From Russula earlei (Eukaryota; Basidiomycota; Agaricomycetes; Russulales; Russulaceae): 64,000 nt of DNA. This document shows, piece by piece, positions 23,851-35,101 of the stretch. The translations under genes and the position numbers were made by a program. Every line of letters begins with the position of its first letter. Position 1 is the first letter of the stretch. Location of the stretch: NCBI GenBank assembly GCA_025769875.1, contig JAGFNK010000168.1, positions 1 to 64,000 of the forward strand. Direction: 5' to 3'. The notes below the pieces were generated by a model. It was not told the origin of the DNA and did not search any database. It worked only from the letters and a program-made list of their open reading frames with translations.

Positions 23851-25361
23851 ATGCATTTATTGCTCTATGTTGCGCTTTCCTTGATCCCTGCCTCTGCGCA
23901 ACCCCAACTTCCTCCTGAGCTCTTCTCCCCTCTCATCCCTCAGAAACTGCTTGCTACTGCAGAGCTTGTGCAAGGTATCCCCACCTCGTACCCCCAATAC
24001 ACTACGCGCGATACTGGCGTGTGGCTCTTCCTTCCCGCGGACACATGGACCTCTGGATTCCTTCCCGCCACATTTTACGCCCTTGCTGAGCGTGCCGCGA
24101 TCTGCCCGTGCTCGATGGACGGCACGACTAGCGCACAGTGGCTCCAGATTGCCCGCTCGTCCGCGACCGGCGAGATGCCTCTTGAAACTCGCACAAACGT
24201 CGGGCATGACGTCGGATTTTTGAGTTTTCCCTTCGTTGACGAACTTGCTTTGTACGTAACGTGCACTTCCCTGGCCCGCCTCCCTTTTCCGCGCTACTTC
24301 CTAATTCATACTTTGTACTGTGCATCAGCGATCCCCACAACGAAACCGCGCTCCACGCGGTTGAGATGTTCGCCGCCGCGCTAGCGGCTCGCTTCAATCC
24401 CGTTGTCGGTTGCACGCGTAGCTGGGATACACCAGACCCTACTGACTTTCAGGTGATCATTGACAACATGATGACCATCGATGTGTTGTTCAGCGCCGCG
24501 GACCTCACGGGCAATGACACGCTGCGCCAAATCGCCGTCTCACACGCCGACAAGACCATGATGAACAATGTCCGCCCCGATGGTGCGCCCCCCTGAACCT
24601 TCTTACCGTTCGAGCGTCCACGCTGTTAACGAATCTGCGCAGGGTCATCGATACAAGTCGTTGACTACAACGCCACTACTGGCGCTGTCATTGCGCGACA
24701 CACAAAGCAGGGCTACTCCAATTCGAGCACTTGGAGTCGCGGTCAAGCTTGGGGTATTCATGGCTTTTCCAAGAGTACGTCATTGGGCTCTCATCCTGAA
24801 CCACTCTTATCGGTCTGTACAGTGCACCGTCGAACAGGGCTGTCACGCTACCTAGATACAGCACGGCGTATGGCTGGCTACTTCCTAGATAATATTCCTG
24901 AAGACGGAACCATTCCGTGGGACTTCAACGCGCCGACAGTCCCACCGCGACCAGCAGACACCTCTGCAGCGATGATAGCCGCGGATGGGCTCTTACTACT
25001 TGCACAACAGGAACAAAGCATTTCCCCCTCCAATCAGAGTGGAGCATCGTATTATTTCAATCAAGCGACTCGGGTACCCTTCCGCTCCTCTACAACTGTC
25101 CTATCAATCTCCCAACCTGTTTGCAGATTTTGCGTGACACGACAAACGCATTTTGGGCACCTGCGTGGCAAAGCTTACTGTCTAATGGGACGGTTAACAA
25201 TCCTGCATCGCCGCCGAACAACCAAACAGGTATTATCTATGGTGCGTCATTTTCCTCGTGGACGAGTTCCCTTACTTTGTAATAAGCCGCACTCAGGTGA
25301 TTATTACTTCATCAAGATAGGCAACGATCTGGTGAAGCTAGGGATTGCAGAGTGTCAGTAG
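23851..25361 (+). CDS. Secreted glycoside hydrolase family 88 (unsaturated glucuronyl hydrolase)
   Basis: Six exons (23851-24251, 24329-24582, 24643-24774, 24823-25073, 25127-25241, 25297-25361) give 405 aa. A signal peptide (MHLLLYVALSLIPASA) predicts secretion, and NxS/T sites are frequent. GH88 features include TRTNVGHDVGFL, the DNMMTIDVLF segment with a catalytic-type Asp, WSRGQAWGIHGF, PADTSAAMIAADGLL and the C-terminal GDYYFI. These enzymes use an alpha6/alpha6 barrel to hydrate the 4,5-unsaturated uronic acid that lyases leave on oligosaccharides. GH105 is a sister family and cannot be fully excluded, but the DTSAA and YYF motifs favour GH88. Confidence 0.9.
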
Positions 25362-26058
25362 GATCACGTAAGAACCGTGTCATGTGAAAGTTGTAAGCAA
25401 GGAGGTGAGGTGAGGCGAAAGAGGGGTGGGGTTGCCATGACTCAGAAGGTGCCCAAAACAGGTAACCTTCCAGAACCTTCGACATGCACAAACAAGGGCA
25501 AATTCAAGCACGGGCCATGCTGTGCTATTGTTGTTTTGCCAGCATGGGACATTCCAGCCAGTTCCTCATCCGGAGCTTGGGAATATAAAGCTTCATGCAC
25601 AGCATCTCATCAAGAATACGGCACGAATGAATTATATGATAAGCCTCTGTTGGAGTGCTGATTGATCGTAAGACGCCGACGAATGTGAATGCCTGAAAGG
25701 AATCACCATTTTCAGCACTCCAGTAGCGTTTTTACACTCTGGTTCAAGGTGCAGCTTGCAACAGACGAGGACGAGAAAAACAATGTCACACAGACAAGTA
25801 GTCAGACGTCCCATGCGACACCCGCGATACGAAAGCCAAGCTAAGAATGGGAAGACGATGAGACTAACGAGGGGGGCGGTCGAGGCGACCATCAAATGAC
25901 AGATGTGGGATCAAGAGGCGAATAAAGTTTGACTGGCTAGTCACATTCGGAGTTTGAAATGGAGTGAGTATATAAGACCCCAGCTCCAGTCATTCTGAAA
26001 TCTTTTCCCCCCCCGGCGCGACCTTCCCACGCCTTAGAAAAATCTTTGTTCGCTGTTC
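25362..26058. other. Intergenic region with the TBP promoter
   Basis: About 700 bp without a gene. The right end holds a TATA box and a pyrimidine-rich stretch upstream of TBP. Confidence 0.6.
25969..25976 (+). promoter_or_regulatory. TATA box of the TBP gene
   Basis: TATATAAG lies 83 bp upstream of the start codon and is followed by a CT-rich tract ending in a C-run. Such tracts mark transcription starts in many fungal genes. Confidence 0.6.
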
Positions 26059-27228
26059 ATGTCATCATTTTCTCTTCCTACCCGTCAACTCAACTTTGGT
26101 GGACGCTCTCAATATCAGCCTCCGCAGTCCCAGACTCAAGTACATCAAACACAACAACAGCAGCAACAACAACAACAGCAACAAGGCTCGGCAAATGGGC
26201 TCGCACTTCCCTCTGCTTCCAACCCCTATCATCCTCCCTCTGGTCTCGTTCTCCCGGGACCGGGGCCAGTGACAGCTGCCTCCACACTACCATCTTTTTA
26301 CAATTCACAGGCCGCAGCCGCCGCAAAGCCTGCGCTTACCCCATCTTCTCAGACATCGATCTCATCGTTGCAGATCCCAGCTCAGAGCGGCGCTGGTGCA
26401 GTCGCTCCTTCTGCTGGTCCGTCGACGCCACCCACTCAGGTTCCTGCCACACCTGCCCCTCTTACCCTCGAGCAACAACACATCACCGCTGTTGAGGGCA
26501 TTGTCCCCACTCTTCAGAATATCGTAGCGACGGTAAATCTCGACTGTCGCCTAGATCTCAAAACGATTGCATTGCATGCGCGGAATGCGGAGTATAATCC
26601 AAAGGTTGGTACAGCCGACTAATCTGGCGCTCGCGAACGCGTGTGCTACTTGTTTGCCATCTACATAGCGTTTTGCCGCTGTCATTATGCGGATTCGTGA
26701 CCCTAAAACTACGGCACTCATTTTCGCGTCGGGAAAAATGGTCGTGACCGGTGCAAAGAGCGAAGATGACTCACGCTTGGCGTCGCGCAAGTATGCACGC
26801 ATCGTCCAGAAGCTTGGCTTCGATGCCAAGTTTTCTGAATTTAAGATTCAGAACATCGTCGGTAGCTGCGACGTCAAGTTTCCGATCCGCCTCGAGGGCC
26901 TTGCGTATAGTCACGGTCAGTTCAGCAGCTACGAGCCGGAAGTATGTGTCACGGGTTGTCTTGCATATGAAAACGTTCTAATCGATCGGGTTTCTGTAGC
27001 TTTTCCCTGGGCTTATATATCGCATGATTAAACCCAAAGTCGTCTTGCTCATCTTTGTGTCCGGAAAGATCGTCCTCACAGGCGCCAAGGTAACTGGTCA
27101 TCCCTGGGAAGCTTGCTGTGTCTTGATGCATACTCTGACATTTCCGTCCACGTGTGAAGGTGCGGGAGGAGATATACACGGCGTTCAACACGATCTACAC
27201 CGTGCTATGCGAGTTCCGCAAGCCGTAA
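26059..27228 (+). CDS. TBP: TATA-box-binding protein
   Basis: Four exons (26059-26604, 26669-26941, 27000-27089, 27160-27228) give 325 aa. The N-terminal about 145 residues are variable and include a run of about eleven glutamines, then Pro/Ser/Ala-rich sequence. The conserved core begins at [22 protein letters not shown] and has the two saddle repeats: [20 protein letters not shown] in the first and FPGLIYRM...[12 protein letters not shown] in the second. TBP nucleates TFIID, SL1/TFIB and TFIIIB on promoters of all three RNA polymerases. The N-terminus is longer than in yeast (about 60 aa). All introns are GT-AG, and the first starts GTTGGT. Confidence 0.98.
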
Positions 27229-27625
27229 CGACCGCGTGACGCGCCTCTCCTCCCCGCCCACAGTGAAATCGCGATTCTAACGCGTATGGATACCTTTGGA
27301 CCTTCCTCAGTATTGGCTTCCGTAAAGACTGGTCGCCATGTACCGCACTTCGAAAAAGAAGCTAGCTTTTCAGCACCTTTTACCATGCACACTCCACCTC
27401 TCCCCTACCCTGCACGTATATATTTGGCAATACCGTACTGCAAAATACATATTCATGGACGCGTCGTCCCTTTGTTTTAGTAATAGTTTTATCAATGGCA
27501 ACGTAGTGAAGTAATTGGGGGGGCAAATAGAGATGCAACGCAAAGAAGAGAAGCGACGGATGGGGGTACATTGATTAGTATATAAAACCCCCACATGCCT
27601 GCCTTGTCGGCTGTAAAGCCCTGCG
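27229..27625. other. Intergenic region with the GH31 promoter
   Basis: 397 bp without a gene. A TATA box lies near its right end. Confidence 0.6.
27579..27587 (+). promoter_or_regulatory. TATA box of the GH31 gene
   Basis: TATATAAAA is followed by CCC and lies about 40 bp upstream of the ATG, a position compatible with a short 5' UTR. Confidence 0.55.
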
Positions 27626-30600
27626 ATGCTCTCCACGCACCGTCTCAGGCGCATAGCGTCCGTCCTTTTCTCTTTACTGGGCAATGTCCGCGCAGAACAA
27701 GTTGACCCTGCAGCGTTAGAGGCCTGTCCAGGATACAACGTCACCAACATAAACGTTGAGGGTGCGACTCTGACTGCCAGGCTCACCCTCGCTGGCCCGC
27801 CCTGCAACGTATTTGGCAACGATCTCAAAGACCTAGATCTAGCCGTGGTGTACGAGACAGGTATCTCGGTCTTGCACGTTCGCCACAGGGCATCCTCTGA
27901 CGGCTGCCCTCCCGCCCACCTCCTCAGAAACACGTATTCATCTCAAAATAACGGACGCGTTCAGCACGCGCTACGAAGTCCCCGAGTCTGCGTTCCCGCG
28001 TCCCGCGGCGAATGCGGACGTGTGCCCCCACGAAGCACAGATCCTTTTCACGTATACCGCCGCACCGTTCTCGTTCAACATCTCGCGAGCGGGCACGGGC
28101 GAGGTCCTCTTTACGACCGCGCAGCATGCCCTCATCTTCGAGCCGCAGTATCTCCGCCTCAAGACCGCACTTCCGCCCGCGGCGAACATCTATGGCCTCG
28201 GCGAGCACACCGAACCGTTCCGCCTCAACGCGACCAACACGAACCGCACGCTGTGGTCACGCGACGCGTTTGGGATCCCGCGCGGCACGAATCTGTACGG
28301 GAACCATCCGGTGTACTTTGAGCATCGTCCCCACGGCGGGACGCACGCCGTCTTCCTCCTCAGCTCGAATGGCATGGACGTGAAGATTCGCGGCGGGGGC
28401 GAGGGCGCCACCACGCTCGAGTATAACGTCATCGGCGGCGTGTTCGACTTTTACTTTTTGGCTGGCAGCGAGACAGACCCGAGCGAGGTGGCAAGGCAGT
28501 ACGCCCAGATCGTTGGAACACCGGCAGAGGTGCCGTATTGGTCTTTTGGGCTGCATCAATGCAGATACGGATACCAAAGTGGGTTCTTCCTTCAGCGGCT
28601 GAGTTTGTTCAGTGATCTGTTTGACCAGATTACATTGACGTGGCCGATGTCGTCAAGAACTACTCCGACGCCGGCATCCCACTCGAGACGATGTGGACTG
28701 ACATAGGCGAGTTGCCATCGGTTTGTGGATCGATATTAACTCATGCCCTCGGCTTAGACTATATGTTCAAGCGCAGAGTGTTCACGATGGATTCCGATTA
28801 CTTCCCTCCTGCCCGCATGCGTGAAATTATCGACGATCTACATGAGCGTGACCAGCGTTATGGTAAATCTAATACACATCAGTCGGGTAGAGCGTGATGG
28901 CATGGTCATCTTAGTTCTTATGATTGATCCCGCCGTTGGGTTCTTACCTGGTGAAGGCTACGGCCCTTACGATCGCGGCACTCAACTGGACCTCTGGCTC
29001 CAGAATCCAAATGGCAGCGCAAGCTTGGGTGTAGTCTGGCCAGGCATGTTCTTGTTGAATTTGAGAACAAATCAGCATTTGAGCTCATTCATGCAGGTGT
29101 CACCGTTTTCCCTGGTAAGGTTTTTAATATGATGGCATGTGATCGCCCATTTGATTGAAGCCACTTAGACTGGTTCCATCCGAAAATTGGCGAGTGAGTC
29201 CCTCATTGTTACTCGTCAGGCATATGCGACGTTGGACGCTGAGCCCTGCACCTGTTCAGATACTGGACGGGGGAGTTTGAGAGCTTTTTTGATCCCGGAA
29301 CAGGTTTTGACATTGATGGTGCTTGGATTGACATGAACGATCCTGCAAGCGTACGTCGATCGCTCTTTCCTTCACCTTTTCTCATATGTGAGGATGTCTG
29401 GTCGAACAGTTCTGCGAATATCCCTGCGACGACCCCTTTGCCCAGGCCATCGCGAACAACCTCCCCCCTCCTCGCACATCGCCACCGCCTGATCCAAATG
29501 CTCCGATCTTCCGCAGTGCAAGTGCCAAGCACGTAAAGCGAGGAACACCAAGCCATGCAGACGACGACCTACTAAATCCCCCTTACGCCATAGACAATGC
29601 TGCGGGCGCCCTTTCTAGTCGGACCGTATATGTGAGTTTGTCATTACAGAGCTTTTGATTGATGCGATGCATGTTGAATCTGCTAGACGAATGCGATTCA
29701 CGCAAATGGGCTCGTTGAGTATGACGCACGTGAGTCCCTGCTCACGCGGAACTGGTGTTCTAGAGGATTATTTACATCTCGAGACAGATAACCTGTACGG
29801 AACGATGATGTCAGTTATGACGCACGAAGCGATGCTTGCGCGTCGTCCAGGTTTACGCACGCTTGTCATCACGCGTTCGACTTTCGCTGGCGCCGGACAC
29901 AAGGTAGGGAAATGGCTCGGCGACAACTTGAGTAGGTGGGAGCACTACCGGATGTCCATTGCGGGCATGCTTGGCATGGCAGGCCGTGTTCCAGATACCC
30001 ATGATCGGGAGTGACATCTGCGGCTTTGGTGAGCACTTGTGCACACCACGTCCTGGCTGTCAGTCGAACCCTGAGGACACTAGGGGAAAATACCACGGAG
30101 ACGTTGTGTGCTCGCTGGGCGATGCTTGGCGCATTCTATCCCTTTATGAGGAACGTGAGTGTTTTTCGAATACGCCGTTTGAGTTTTCGTGACGATATTG
30201 ATACGGTTTTCTAGCATAATAGCGATGTCTCCATAAGTCAGGAATTCTATCGCTGGCCCTTGGTGACACAGGCCGCGAAGAATGCGCTCGAAACGAGGTA
30301 TCGCCTGCTTGATTACTTGTATACCGCCTTTCATAAGGCAAGTTTGGACGGGTCGCCAGTCCTGAACCCACTCTGGTTCAAGTATCCGACAGACGCGTCC
30401 ACGTTTGACATCGACCTGCAGTTCTTCTTTGGCGACTCGATCCTCGTCTCGCCTGTTACGGAGGAGAATGCGACGACGGTGACAATTTACCTCCCCAAGG
30501 ACAGGTTCTACGATTTCACGACGCTGTCCCCTGTCGAAGGTACCGGAGAGAACGTCACGCTCAGAGACGTCGACTTTACCGACGATCCCGCTGCACATCC

Positions 30601-30995
30601 GCGGGGGTACGGTGCTCCCGCTCCGTGCGGCGGGTGCAATGACGACGACGGAGCTGCGCGCGACGGATTTCCAGTTCGTCGTCGCTCCAGACGTGAGTGG
30701 CAAGGCGGAGGGGACGTTGTATGTAGATGACGGGGTGAGCGTCGTGCAGGAGAAGTCGACAAGTGTGAAAATGGGGTTCGCAGAGGGCGAGTTGTGTGTC
30801 GATGGCTCATTCGCATTCGACGTCGGCGTGAAGATCGCTAGCGTCGTCTTCTTGGGGGTTGAAACGGCACCCACGGTCGTCACGGTCAGCCCAGGAAAGG
30901 GGGACGTCCCGTTCTCGTATGAAGCCGCGAGCAACGTGCTACGTGTGCAGGTTGACATTCCGTTTGCGTATGATTTCAAAGTGGCGTTCCACTAG
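27626..30995 (+). CDS. Secreted GH31 alpha-glucosidase, with two one-base frameshifts
   Basis: Thirteen exons (27626-27860, 27928-28578, 28629-28706, 28758-28862, 28915-29043, 29097-29114, 29169-29193, 29260-29350, 29410-29631, 29687-29729, 29788-30028, 30084-30154, 30215-30995) give about 895 aa if two extra bases (near 29982 and 30584) are ignored. There is a signal peptide. GH31 motifs are [41 protein letters not shown], the nucleophile region [26 protein letters not shown] with the acid/base Asp, and PLHIRGG in the C-terminal beta region. The enzyme would split terminal alpha-1,4-linked glucose outside the cell. Introns 3 and 5 fit only as GC-AG, and exon 6 is 18 nt. Everything except the two indels looks under selection, so sequence errors are as likely as a pseudogene. 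Confidence 0.88.
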
Positions 30996-31640
30996 CGGAA
31001 CATGTCGTTGTTGTTACTATACACAAAGTCATGCCAGTGGCCGAACTTTTTAATGATACAGCTGTTTCTTGACAGCAAGCGCATCCAAGTGAGCATGTGA
31101 TGATATGGAGGCGACTCTTTTTATTTATTTTTTTTTCTTCCAATACAGTTATTTCGACGGTTGAGACGTTGAAAGTTTTATCATCCTCCGGCTGTCCGTT
31201 GATTTTGTCTCCGTAGGGCTGTTCAAGAGGGAACGGAATAGAAATCGACGGAGCAAAATGTTCCTGAGGGTGACGAGGCACAGGATAATAACCGTCACCG
31301 TCAGACAGTCGACCGGTTTAGGGTAAATGACCACCGCGCCGAATTTCACTTCGCTCGCGACATTTCAATGACTTTCACACAAGACTCGTCCCACCCCTGC
31401 CAATCAATGGGCGCGCGGGGACCTGAACAACTCGTGGGCCAACCAGCCCAATGGGCCATAAGTAGCGCACGGGCGACCCCCTGCAGCACCCCCCCCCCCC
31501 CCCGACGGCGATATCACCACTCCTTGTCGTGGCTCGTTTTCTTTTTTCTTTCTTTTTTTGCTGCTGGGGCCCCATCCGTCCGTCCCTCGTTGCGTTGCGT
31601 TGCGTTGCGTTCCCTTTTCTATCTCAGGCGAGATCTTTGC
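30996..31640. other. Intergenic region with C-run and GTTGC tandem repeat
   Basis: It contains a run of about 16 C (31488-31503), T-rich tracts and four tandem GTTGC/TGCGT units at about 31587-31610, just before the DUF6534-like start codon. An in-frame ORF reaches upstream to 31368 but looks like untranslated leader. Confidence 0.5.
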
Positions 31641-33509
31641 ATGTCCGAACGGATCGCGGCGGTCGGAAGCAGGGATGACGGGGCCGCCCCCAACGTCCCG
31701 CAGGGGAAAGACCTCGGCGTCGCGTTCCTCGGGCCCAATTCCCTCGCGTTGTTCATCAGCGCGATCGAGATGGGCGTCATCGTCGCGTGTTTCGCTCGCT
31801 TTCTCGCCCGCTCGGAGAAGGAAAGGATGGCGATCAGGCTCTTGGTCTACTTTGTCACCTGCGTCGCCGTGTGCGTTCTGCTCTCTCTTCTGACCGTGGG
31901 GGCGGAAAAACTCATTAAGCATCGTGGTGTGAAAAAAAATAAAAAATAACAATCTGGAAATAGATTTCAAACGGGTGCGACGTTTGCCATGTGGTGGAAA
32001 TTTTCCGTGCAGGATTTCGGCAATTGGGTGGGTCGCACATTCTTTTCCTGGGGGTCTGGCGCTCCCCTTCGCGAGGCTCACCTTTGCCTCTTACGATGCG
32101 CATATTCTCTCCTCCGTGCTCCCTCATCCGCCCACCCGCCCACGCCCACAGTCCGCGGCTGCCGTACCCGGGTGGCCGCAGAAAATACATTCTTCACTGG
32201 TGCGTCCTTCAGCCCACATTTTTTGCTTGGAACCTTTGACGAGTTCCGTCAGACGACACTTTTGGCCGCCCCCGTTCAGCTGTTTCTCATATGGCGTTGC
32301 TGGAATGTAGGTGTTTTGTCGCACAGGGGCAGCGCACAATCTCTGAGCCTTGCCATGTTCACCGTCACCGTGCAGATCTTACCACCCAAGCGGCGATGGT
32401 TAACGGCAGTAGGTCTACATTATGAAAGGACACCATAGGGTGGCAACTGACTCTATGTAGACCCCCCTCGTCTTCCTTGTTATCGGCACCATCGTAACTA
32501 CCCTCTACGTCACCGTCATAATGTTCCTTCTTCAGTTTAAAAGCAAGGCCACCAAATCGCTCTCATTGAATGCATTTTTCACCTGCTGTATGTCTCTTCC
32601 TCAGAAGTGACTCCTTTGCCCCTGCAATTTGATCGCTTCCCTTCCAGTTGCCCTTTCCTTAGTCTTCTCTGCAAGTAAAGACGCTTCTCAATAGCTTGTC
32701 TGACAGCTGACTTGTCACTCAGTCGTTGACATTGTCGTTACCAGTATCCGTAAGATGTATGAAATTAAATTGAAATTTCGAACTAATCTCCGTGCCCAAA
32801 TCTTTTTTTAATATCTACGTGTAGTCCTCGTGTTCCTCATGCGATCACGTTCTAGAGTATCTACAAGGCAATTTCGAAAGGTAAGAACCGTTCCCCGGTA
32901 TTCACGTTGAGCCATGCTTATGAATATCCAGGTGCTATCCCAGCTTATCATCATGACCTGGGAATCAGCAATCCCACCATGCGCATGTGCTATCGCTGCG
33001 CTGATTGCCTGTTTTGTTGGGGCATGTCATACTCATTCTTTCCTTTGGAAAGGTGACCGTTGACCAGTAATGCAGGCGCCATTTGTTTCCTATTGGTCGG
33101 TCATGCTGCAAGTGATCCTTGGGAAGTTATATCTTATTTCGCTGTTTGTGACATTGTAAGTTTCTCAAACTTTCGGGGTTTTGGATCGAACGATCGAGTT
33201 ATCTCAGGGAGGGCCGCGCAAAGCTAGCCAGTACCACTGATCTCACCCACTTCCCAACCTTAACCAATGTAACTCGACGCGATGGTACGTGGTCTGTCCA
33301 CCCAGCCGAACTCGAATCAAATTCTTCAAAACCGGCGGACGTACCTGTAAGTATATGCGCCTCCCCCAATCTTTGATCCGACAAAACAACTGACGAAAGG
33401 TCAGTTGGCATTCGTGCCATATAAGATGGAACCTTCGAACGACGCAAACGACGCAACCATTGAAGGATGTTCGTTGGACCCGGAATCTTCGCGATCACAA
33501 TTACATTAA
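31641..33509 (+). CDS. DUF6534-type multi-pass membrane protein
   Basis: Thirteen exons (31641-31870, 31964-32027, 32152-32199, 32253-32306, 32376-32408, 32461-32587, 32648-32674, 32723-32749, 32825-32880, 32932-33021, 33076-33155, 33208-33346, 33405-33509) give 359 aa. About seven hydrophobic helices alternate with short loops (for example LALFISAIEMGVIVACFA and FLVIGTIVTTLYVTVIMF). The sequence FLMRSRSRVSTRQFRKV after helix five and the helix-seven segment VILGKLYLISLFVTLEGR match the basidiomycete-expanded DUF6534 family, whose function is unknown. The cytosolic tail is hydrophilic. Several exons are very short (27, 27, 33, 48 nt). Intron 10 fits only as GC-AG. The 3' splice site of the last intron is ambiguous (33397 or 33404). 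Confidence 0.78.
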
Positions 33510-35101
33510 TCCGATGCGCAGTCTCTAATCATCTTAATTAGTACACTACCAGCGTCCGCCCTGATCCTTGTGTACGCAGTTGTGCTGTTTCCGTTGGCGG
33601 ACGCCCCAGGTGCAGGGGCATCTTTTGGGTGCTGAGCTTTGCGCTGCAGCGCTGCCTTGTCGATTTAGACCTGGCTTTCCGGTGAGCGGTGACGGTAACG
33701 AACCGGTCCATAAGGACGACCGACAGATGTTACTTCGCTCTTGCGATGCATACAGATCGATATGTCAATTACTGTACAAATCGCAAAATATATTTGGGCG
33801 CAGTTCGGTCCATTTGTGGATTACGAACTCCGGGCGGAACCGTTTGAATCCACATCTATTAAAATAAGGCCTCCCGTCACTGCATTTCATCTTTACGGTC
33901 TTTCCAGAGTCCCATCTTATTTCTATGCAGTCCCTGATATTTCCCCCGCGGCATCTTGAATCCGCTATACTTCGGTCTTGACTGAATCCCTTCATCCCAT
34001 CGTCAATCACTGTACCACTAACACTGACCCATACATTACTTAGAACCCACCCACATTTGACTTGAGCCGTTCAGTCTCCGAATCGCTGAATAGTTCCGTT
34101 GGGGCCTTTCCTCGCTGAACCTGCTATGGAAGGCATCTTAGGCCGAAGCTGCACTTGACATCATAACCCTCTGCCTATGATCCCAATCGGTAGCTCGTCG
34201 CGGATGGTTTTTGCTCCTGGCCTGGACGGCCCACGTCCGTGTCTCACGCCTACGATGGGGCCCGTACGGCATCCGAACCATCGAATACAATTTCTCGTCT
34301 CGTGATCGTCAGATCCGTCCGAGATGGCACGCGGCCGGGTACCCCGCTTCCGAATCGCGCTGCGCCGGAATGGAATGGAACGGGTGCACACAAACAACGC
34401 ACATCCGCAATTTTTTTTTTTTTTTTTTTTTTTTTTTCCGCCGCGCTGGACGGGACGCGGACGGCCGCCCGTGGCCCCCGGCATGCGTGCCGTGCACGGG
34501 CTTCACACCGGCCAGAGCAAGGTCGACGCACAGAGACAAGACGCAGCGACAAGCAAGCCATGGTCGAGTCGATATAACGCCCGAGTGAACGACTATCGCG
34601 CACAAGCTCGCGGCACGGCACAAGCACAGATCTAAAGCAGCCGACGTTGGCGGCGGGCGGCTTTGCAGATAGAGCCCGCCCGTTTCTGAAAAACTCTGGC
34701 CTAGACGCACTTGCTGTGACGTAAGTATGACGGAGACCTAAAGTGGGGGCTTCGGGGGGGGGGGAAGTGTCTTGACGTCCCAAAATAGAAATATGTGTTC
34801 CTTCTCCGAGTATTCTCCGCGTGATTGACCGATCGACAGTCCGCGGAAGGGAAGGGAGCGCGTTTTTGCTTGAATAGGGAATCGGATGATGATTATGGCT
34901 AGGTTAGGGTAAGGTAACAACAGAGCTAAAGCGACTAAACGTTTCGATATCGTAAAATCCAAGAGAGAGCAGCTTGACCAGACCCACAGCAAATACGACA
35001 AAGCACAAAGAAGTGTCAATTAGACAATGCAGGCAAGAAGGAAAAAAATAAAATAAAACGGAGCGCGAATCGAACAGCGCACCGGGTGTGCACCGCGACG
35101 A
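33510..35101. other. Intergenic region, no gene seen
   Basis: 1.6 kb with no supportable ORF. It includes a T-run of about 27 (about 34411-34437) and a G-run near 34755-34764. Confidence 0.5.

Noticed and set aside
28012..28383. Arg/Ser-rich + strand ORF within GH31
   Set aside because: It is a shadow in another frame of the conserved GH31 exon 2.
31368..31640. N-terminal extension of the DUF6534-like protein
   Set aside because: It is in frame but Pro/Ser/Arg-rich, crosses a C-run and a short tandem repeat, and has no family support.
34411..34437. Long T-run as a transcription terminator
   Set aside because: Simple homopolymer runs are common in this genome and do not act as terminators for polymerase II genes.
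35055..35100. Possible tRNA (GAATCGAAC-like T-loop on the minus strand)
   Set aside because: The T-stem does not pair and no acceptor, D or anticodon arm could be built.
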